DNA of 64,000 nucleotides, taken from Symbiodinium natans (lineage: Eukaryota; Sar; Dinophyceae; Suessiales; Symbiodiniaceae). A program made the position numbers and the translations under genes. Every line of letters starts with the position of its first letter. Position 1 is the first letter of the stretch. Below the pieces are notes generated by a model. The model did no database searches, had not been told where the DNA came from, and was given only the letters and a program-made list of their open reading frames with translations. Below are positions 57,628 to 64,000 of this stretch, in pieces. The stretch lies in NCBI GenBank assembly GCA_905221605.1, contig CAJNDS010002118.1, positions 62,001-126,000 of the forward strand, read 5' to 3'.

Positions 57628-57973
57628 GGTTTAGGGTCTAGGGTTGAGGGTTGAGGGTTGAGGGTTGAGGGTCTAGGGTTGAGGGTTTTGAGGGTTGAGA
57701 GGGTTGAGAGGTTGAGGGTTAGGGTTGAGGGTTGAAGGGTTGAGGGTTTTTGAGGTTGAGGAGTTTTTGAGGGTTTTGAGGGTTGAGGGTTGAGGGTTTG
57801 AGGGTTGAGGGGGGTTTTTGAGGGTTGAGGGTTTGAGGGTTTTGGGGTTGAGGGTGAGGTTGAGGGTTTGAGGGTTTTGGGTTGAGGGGGTTGAGGTTTG
57901 AGGGTTGGTTGAGGTTGAGGGTTGAGGGTTTGAGGGTTGAGGGTTGAGGGTTTGAGGTTTGAGGTGTTGAGGT

Positions 57974-58019
<46 letters not shown>

Positions 58020-58085
58020 GGTTTTTTTGAGGGTTTGAGGGTTGAGGGTTGAGGTGAGGGTCTAGGGTCTAGGGTCTAGGGTTTA
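57420..58085. repeat. TTGAGGG array (telomere-derived variant), ~660 bp
   Basis: Dozens of GGGTTGA units with a few GGGTTTA, GGGCTGA and GGGTCTA units and unit-length slips. It is the largest variant array in the window. Confidence 0.95.
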
Positions 58086-58243
58086 GTACTGGCTCTTAGG
58101 TAATTAGGAATCTTATATCCCAATAAAATACCTTCTAAGGGACTATATAGCAGGGCATCTGATTCCCGCATGCTCTGCTAAGAACCAGTAGGCGTAGCTA
58201 CCTCACAAAATCATCTACGATTTGCTGAGAGAGCCCCTGATGC

Positions 58244-58274
<31 letters not shown>

Positions 58275-58347
58275 AAAAAAACACAAAAAAAATAATAATA
58301 ACACAAAATAAAACTTGTAAAGGTAATAATATGGGGATTACTTTCGT

Positions 58348-58560
58348 TTATTCTTGGGGGGGGTTCTCAGGCAAATCGTAGTCACCTGGCCATTCTGCCT
58401 CTCCATTTGGATCGCAAGGTGTGATCCATTCAATCTCTTCTTGGCTGCACTTAGGAGGGTCGCTATAAACTAAACTTTTCAGCTGCCTTGTTAAGAAACC
58501 CAACAAGCCCAAAAAGGCTAAAGAGCCAAAGTTGCAGTAAAGCACCACAAAGTCAATCTC
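58348..58560 (-). other. dispersed repeat copy 3 with an intact 66-codon frame
   Basis: Minus frame: LYCNFGSLAFLGLLGFLTRQ (hydrophobic), then SLVYSDPPKCSQEEIEW and GDYDLPENPPQE*. The 3' half (TACGATTTGCCTGAG) resembles the tail of the ankyrin gene's last exon (24503-24530) and 63880-63920. Either an old coding exon spread by the repeat or a chance frame. Preceded by poly-C/poly-A at 58240-58295. Confidence 0.4.
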
Positions 58561-59221
58561 TTGTTGGACCCCTCAGCCTCAAGCCCCCCTAAACCCGTGC
58601 ACCCTCATACCCTTAAGCTCTAAGCCCATATACCCCTAAAAACCAAAACCCTAAACCCTTTCTACACTCTTCCCTAAACCTGTATTGCCCCTACACCCTT
58701 AAAACCCTAGACCCTCAAAACCTAAACACTAAACCTTCGACTCTTAGACCCTCGAAACCCTAAACCATACAACCTGATGCCCTAAACGTTGAACCTTAAA
58801 CCCCTACACTCTTATAAAACTCTGACAAACATAACCTGAAACCCTAAACGCCAAGCCTCAAACCCTTAAACCCTTACACCCTTCAACCCTGACCCTTTGA
58901 ACCCTGCTGTGGGGGGGGGGGGGCTTCTAGGGTTCTCAGTATGGGCCCTTAATGTGCGCCCCGTGCTTCATAATGCCTGCTTTTGTATAAATATACATAA
59001 CAAGGGTCCCATACTTCGGATCCCTATAAACAAGGGCAAGGGGCCATACTAGGGGCCCATGGTTCCAACCGTCCCCTAGCCCTAAACCCCAAACCCCTAA
59101 ACCCTAAACCCCTAAACCGTGAACCCTAAACCCTAAACCCTAAACCCCTCTATAACCCTAAACTCTAAACCCCTAAACCCTAAACCCTAAACCCTAAACT
59201 GCTTCCCCTGAGTAAGATTCT

Positions 59222-59313
59222 GGGGCATTGCCGGCGGGGCGCCACCATGTCCGTGTTCTGCATCAGCGGACCGCCATCTCGGTCGGGGTTGAGCCATCCG
59301 ATCCCCATCCAGC
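59222..59313 (-). CDS. coding exon, family unknown
   Basis: Acceptor CTGAG|GCTGG, reading WMGIGWLNPDRDGGPLMQNT then DMVAPRRQCPRI. The 3' edge is unclear. Protein-like on this frame only. Confidence 0.45.
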
Positions 59314-59695
59314 CTCAGTGCCAGGGATTAGGGTTTAGGGTTTGGGGTTCAGGGTTTAGGGCTTAGGGTTTAGGGCTTAGGGTTTAGGGCTTGGGGTTTG
59401 GGTTTAAGTTTAAGGCTTAATGTTTGATTTTTAGGTCTCAGGGCGTTTGGCGTTTATGGAGTTTGGGGCATAGTGAGAGGTTCAGTTTGACAGTTCTGAG
59501 AAGTCTCCACATGACTCCTAGGCCCCTGTACCTTGTTGCGGTTAGGGCTTAGACTTTAGGGTCTAGGGTCTGGGGTTCGGAAGACATGGCAGGCAAGAGC
59601 CTTAGCAAGACATGCCCACAGTGAGTCAGAAAAGGACAGGAGCACATGGACCTTCTAAATCCTAAACCCCAAACGCCCTCTACCCATCAGGCCGC

Positions 59696-59793
59696 AACAT
59701 GTGCAGATAGGGAGCCGTGGGTCTTTGCGCAAAGCGTCACGTTGACGGACTGGTCGACGAAATCCGGCGAGTAGAATATGGTATAGTGCGGAC
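59696..59793 (-). CDS. coding exon, family unknown
   Basis: 98 bp. Acceptor CACAG|GTCC, donor GTT|GCGGCC. Reads PHYTIFYSPDFVDQSVNVTL then CAKTHGSLSAHV. It resembles an extracellular beta-rich segment. Confidence 0.55.
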
Positions 59794-60449
59794 CTGTGGG
59801 CACGGCAAGGGTTTAGGGAAGTGGTGTCGGCTTTTGGAAACAAGACCGTGCTTAGGGTAAACAAAACAACAGATTCCCCAAATCTTGAAGCCCAAAACCA
59901 CAATCCTCTCAGCACTCTAAACCCTAAACCCTAAACACACTAAACACTTGTTAGGGTTGAGGGTTGGGGAGTTTCCAAAATCACTTGTAGTGGAACCTCA
60001 CAACCTAACCATAAGCCTAAACCCTAAACCCTGAACCCTGAGCCTACCAACTAAACCCTACACAACCACTCTGTGTCCTAGGAGCTGTCACGACGGACAC
60101 CAATGTACTCGTTCAGGGCTTACAGGGTGTTAAGGGTTCAGGAGCTTAAAGGTTTCGGGGCTTTAAAGGCTTGCATAAAGGTTTGGGGATTTGGGGAGCT
60201 AGGGGTTTAAGGGTTTGGAAGTTGGACTTTAGGGGTTCAGGGTTTTAGGAGCTTACGTACCTGTGACTCCCAAACCCTACCAAACGGTTCGTTATAAACA
60301 ACCCTAAGGGTCCATGTACCTTATTATTTTACACTTGGGCCGCATGGACCCTTAGGGCAAAGTTCCCAATTCAGGCCCTCAGGAGTACTTTGATGCAAGA
60401 AGGAACACCAAGATGAAAACGGACCCCAACTCAGCCCTGGACCCAGTTC

Positions 60450-60625
60450 ATACGGTCTAGGGGGTTTAGGGGTTTAGGGTTTCGGGGTTTCGGGGTTTAG
60501 GGGTTTAGGGGTTCGGGGTTTAGGGGTTTAGGGGTTTCGGGGTTTTTGGGGTCTAGGGGTTTAGGGGTTTAGGGGTTTAGGGGTTTAGGGGTTTAGGGGT
60601 TTCGGGGTTTAGGGGTTTAGGGTTT
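60450..60625. repeat. TTTAGGGG / TTTCGGGG array
   Basis: Mixed eight-base units TTTAGGGG and TTTCGGGG, ~20 copies, followed by coding island 60636-60721. Confidence 0.9.
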
Positions 60626-60635
60626 AGGGTGTGGC

Positions 60636-60721
60636 CTAGAGCTTTCTGGCGGGTGTAGCCCCAATCCATGGCGAAGTTGGCATGGATGAGCAGGAGCTCC
60701 TGAAGGACACCCGTAAATCGC
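60636..60721 (-). CDS. coding exon, family unknown
   Basis: 86 bp. Acceptor GAGAG|GCG, donor CTAG|GCC. Reads RFTGVLQELLLIHANFAMDW then GYTRQKAL. It is preceded upstream by a short island at ~60874-60895 (ILDFVQE) across a telomeric array. The two show similar flanking phrases (GGGAGAGG / GGCGAGAGG), perhaps a target duplication. Confidence 0.5.
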
Positions 60722-60754
60722 CTCTCCCCCGACTTTGGAGGTTCAGGTTTGGGT

Positions 60755-60872
60755 TTAGGGTTCAGGGTTCAGGGTTCAGGGTTCAGGGTTCAGGGTTTAG
60801 GGTTTAGGGTTTAGGGTTTAGGGTTTAGGGTTTAGGGTTTAGGGTTTAGGGTTTAGGGTTTAGGGTTTAGGG
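60755..60872. repeat. TTCAGGG to TTTAGGG array
   Basis: First ~5 units are TTCAGGG, then ~12 units TTTAGGG; it lies between two minus-strand coding islands and probably forms their intron. Confidence 0.9.
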
Positions 60873-61718
60873 CTTCTTGGACGAAATCCAAGATCCTCTC
60901 GCCCCCTACTTGGAGGTTTAGGGTTTAAGGTCTTAGGTATAAACCCAATAGGTTACTTCACCAACTGCTGGGCATCGCAGGGCTTACTTGTCATGGCGGC
61001 TTAAAAACAAGAGCGACTTCCCACGAACTGGGTTTTCGGCTACTGGGCATCCGAATAAAAGAGACAAAGGCTACTACAACTAAGCCCTAAACCTGAACCG
61101 GACGAATAAACGGGGAGTCTTAAACCACCATTTCTGAAGAACACCCTAAAAGCAACAAACGATAATTCCTATATTGCCCTCCTAGGAAATACTCTATTTG
61201 TGGGGGCTGTAGGGGGTTCTTATGCTAGACCCAGGAGTAACCTAGGAATAAAAGGGGCACCCTTTTTGGTTTTCAGGGGATTATAAAAGGGAACCCCAGC
61301 CTTAAAACAACGGATAGCAGGGCCTACTCCGGGTCCTCGTATGCAAATAGTAGCAAGAAAAGGTCTCAGCGACACACAGTGACCCTGGGCTTCGGGTTCA
61401 GAACTATGCTCCACACCCCCGCGAGCCCTAAACTCTGAACTAACCCTAAACCCTAAACCCCAAACCCCAAGGCCTAAACCCTAAATCAAAAAAACAAAAC
61501 CCCAAGCGACAACGGAAAGCTAACACCGAAAGCTGGAAACAAAAGCTAAAAAAAGTTACAAACAACAGCCAAAACCGAAAGCTAAAAACAAAAGCTAAAA
61601 CCGAAAGCTAAAAACAAAACCTAAAGCCGAAAGCTAAAAGCAAAAGCTAGAACCGAAAGCCCTAAACAATAAACCCTAAACTTTAACTCGAAGCCCGAAA
61701 GCGAAGAAGGGCTCTTAC

Positions 61719-61795
61719 ATCGAAGATCGACCAGCCCAGGGCCGCCTCGACGTCGACGATGGCTGCATTGACGCCTTCGGCGTAGCTTGCGCGCC
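61719..61795 (-). CDS. coding exon, family unknown
   Basis: 77 bp. Acceptor CACAG|GGC, donor GAT|GTAAGAG, the most canonical donor in the window. Reads RASYAEGVNAAIVDVEAALG then WSIFD. 61480-61680 upstream is an AAAGCTAAAACCG-type simple repeat. Confidence 0.55.
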
Positions 61796-62017
61796 CTGTG
61801 CAGACGAGCAAGCCGAGGCATTTTAGGGTTTAGGGTTTAGGGTTTAGGGTTTGGGGTTTGGGGTTTAGGGTTTAGGTTTTAGGGCAAGGCTCCCTAGTTG
61901 TGCCCTATACCCTAAACCCCAAACCCTCAAAATCCATGAACCTCATTATTATGGACTTGGCCCCCAAAGTCCCAATATAGGAACTACTCTAAGACCAAAG
62001 TATTCCCTATTTACTAG

Positions 62018-62124
62018 GCTGCACTTAGGAGGGTAGCTATAAATTAAATGTTTAGCTGCCTTGTTAAGAAACCCAACAAGCCCAAAAAGGCTAAAGATCT
62101 AAAGTTACAGTAAAGCACCACAAA
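62018..62124. mobile_element. ~110 bp dispersed repeat, copy 4
   Basis: GGCTGCACTTAGGAGGGTAG ... CAGTAAAGCACCACAAAAG. ~90% identical to copies at 55.7 and 58.5 kb by eye. Confidence 0.85.
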
Positions 62125-62743
62125 AGTTTAGGTACATGAAGGGTAGTAGGGTTTAGGTCGGGGAACTTCTTACCGAGGTATGAGCGCAGTCAGATCCCTC
62201 TTTGCAGCCCCTTAAGTACCCTAAAATGGCTTCAAGTAGCCTAAACCCTAGCTAGCACGAAACCTAAACCCTAAACCCGAAACCCTGCTCTATTTGGGTG
62301 TTAAAAGTGCCATGAACCTCCAAGAGGGCTTCGGAGGGGATATTGATGGGTGAGAAGTAGCGTGTTCTTCGGGATTTAGTGCTTATGGTACTAGGGTTCA
62401 GGGTTTAGGGTTTAGGGCTTCCATACTATGGGGCTTGGGGAGGTTGCTAGTTAGCATCTTGTTCAGGGTTTGGGGTTTCAGGTGTAGAGGCTCAAGGTGT
62501 TTTCGAAGTTCAAGGTTTTAGGGATTGGGGTTTACGTTTGTAGATCCAACCCGAACTTAGATCCTGAGCTCAGAAGCCCCCAAAAAAGTGTGCACTTTCA
62601 GCTCTAGAGGGGAGTTCAGTATCCCTAAACCCTAAACCCTAAACCCCAAACCCCCAAAAAGTGTCAAACGCAAAGGGTTTTGGGTTTGTGGCTTAGGTTT
62701 TTTTAATGATAGGGGATGCTTGTGCTCAAAAGGCCCTCGCGGG

Positions 62744-62868
62744 AGCACAACGGCGCCTGCGAAAATGAAGATCCCAAGGGCCCATTTGCCTTGAAGAGCC
62801 GCCTCTTCTTGCTCTTGACGATCCGCTGAGGAAGAAACCGATGCGAGAGGTCGTGCAGGGATTTTTCC
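62744..62868 (-). CDS. coding exon candidate with a possible membrane segment
   Basis: Minus frame SSADRQEQEEAALQGKW then ALGIFIFAGAVVLPR; the second part could span a membrane. A second minus frame is also open. Telomeric repeats at 62870-62930 lie upstream. Confidence 0.35.
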
Positions 62869-62939
62869 GGATACCCTAAACCCTAAACCCTAAACCCTAA
62901 ATGCCCTAAACCCTGAACCCTAAACCCTACATAGGCTGC

Positions 62940-63040
62940 GGAAGGACCAGTACGCTGGTGCATTGCAATGGCACGGCTGCGCACCGCTTCGCCGATGCTT
63001 GGCGAGTGAAGTCCCTTGACGCTTTACGAGCATCATCTCT
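62940..63040 (-). CDS. coding exon candidate
   Basis: Minus frame DDARKASRDFTRQASAKRC then AAVPLQCTSVLVLPQ, between telomeric arrays at 62870-62930 and 63060-63120. Family unknown. Confidence 0.3.
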
Positions 63041-63369
63041 AGAGCATACCTCAAAAAAACCCTAAACCCTAAACCCTAAACACTAAACCCTAAACCCTAA
63101 ACCCTAAACCCTAAACCCATCATAAAGCTCCCTGAACGCCTGAACTGCAAACAAACAAGGGACTTCAGCCCCGGGCCCTCCCAACCCTGTCTACTTCGAA
63201 GTCCCGAAAGCTTCTGGGTTTACAACAAAACAACTTAAGGTTTAGGGTTTAGGGTTTAGGGCCAGTTCTGAAAGTTGTCGTCCAGTGTGGGTGCCCTATT
63301 TACAGCGGTCGGTAGAAATCTAAACCACCCTAAACCCTAAACCTTGAACCCTAAACCCTAAAATCGTGA

Positions 63370-63465
63370 ATGCCCCAAACGGCCTGGTAGCAACAGAGTT
63401 TGCTCGAAGCGCATGTTGGCCTTGCAGACTCAAGTGCTGGGCCACCAAAGGTGGGTGCTTAAGGT
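63370..63465 (-). CDS. coding exon candidate
   Basis: Two minus frames are open: PLVAQHLSLQGQHALRANS and GGPALESARPTCASSKL. Unique GC-rich island; no choice possible. 63530-63960 to the window end is unique with a (TA)n run at 63740 and shows nothing else recognisable. Confidence 0.22.
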
Positions 63466-64000
63466 TTCGGAGTTCAGGGTTTAGGGGTCGGCTGTAGTGT
63501 TTAGGGTTCAAGGCTGAAGATTTATTCGGGTAGGTACAAGGGCCATTAGCATGAAGGCCCTTACTTTTCTTACTTCGCCAAAAGCAGGGATAACAAAGGT
63601 TATATAAGCTTGAATATCCCCCGCCCCCCAGACAGCAAAAGAAACCCAAAGCGAAACCCAAAACAGCGTGAAGTTCAACTATTGTCTAAGTAAGTTTTGC
63701 AACCCTAAACCCTAAAACCTAAACCCTGAACCCTAAACCTATATATATATATATATGTATGTTATATTCAATTCTCTACACCTATACAACCCAGGGACAC
63801 TGCAGAGCGTCTTCAGAAAGGTAAGGCCAATCTGGGTAGCTCTCTAAACTGAGGTCCTCGCTTTTGGAATCCTCGTTACTGCTATTCTTGTTGGGGGTTC
63901 TGAAGCAAGTCGTTGATTACAAGGATGTTCGAGAACTACTTGAGGTGTCGTCCTAGAGGGTTGAGGGTGTTTGGGTTCAGGTTTCCTTGAGCAACTAAGT

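Overview
The window looks like nuclear DNA of a dinoflagellate, probably of the Symbiodiniaceae/Suessiales type. Several things point there. Telomere-type repeats (TTTAGGG / CCCTAAA) are dispersed throughout. Genes are cut into 21-550 bp exons with GC-AG and GA-AG as well as GT-AG introns and a near-universal AG|G acceptor. An ankyrin-repeat protein carries an N-terminal ubiquitin-like domain, and a BTB protein of dinoflagellate style is present. No rRNA, tRNA, CRISPR or bacterial-type operon was seen. The species cannot be named from sequence alone.

Layout. 1-10.4 kb: telomeric repeats in both orientations around the C-terminal exons of a minus-strand malate:quinone oxidoreductase gene (1379-6680) and several orphan coding islands. 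10.4-19.3 kb: satellites without convincing genes: a TTTAGGGG array, a ~233 bp tandem repeat, a large palindrome, a ~40-55 bp tandem repeat, G/C-run hairpins, a ~120/228 bp repeat and a long triplet/hexamer array. 19.3-22.5 kb: pyrimidine-rich low-complexity DNA. 24.5-31.0 kb: a complete minus-strand gene of 22 small exons that join in frame to 654 residues (ubiquitin-like domain plus about 16 ankyrin repeats). Its 21 introns are made of short terminal-inverted-repeat elements and telomeric arrays. 31-41 kb: mostly repeats, including a ~190 bp tandem block at 35.25-36.33 kb. 41.2-43.9 kb: a complete 5-exon minus-strand BTB gene of 333 residues. 44-47 kb: mainly telomeric arrays. 47.3-63.5 kb: about 20 short coding islands, mostly minus strand, separated by telomeric arrays. 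They probably belong to one or a few large genes; one pair encodes a GCC2/GCC3 (ephrin-receptor-like) cysteine-rich domain.

The main result is a system rather than a gene. Telomeric repeats and at least seven families of short inverted-repeat elements have entered coding sequence, duplicated 2-30 bp at the insertion point, and are apparently removed as introns. Their splice signals come from the duplicated target (AG|G followed by T, C or A) or from the element ends (CCTTGG...CCAAG). For the ankyrin gene, reversing all 21 insertions at AG|G restores one continuous reading frame. The exons were joined by eye; transcript data would be decisive.
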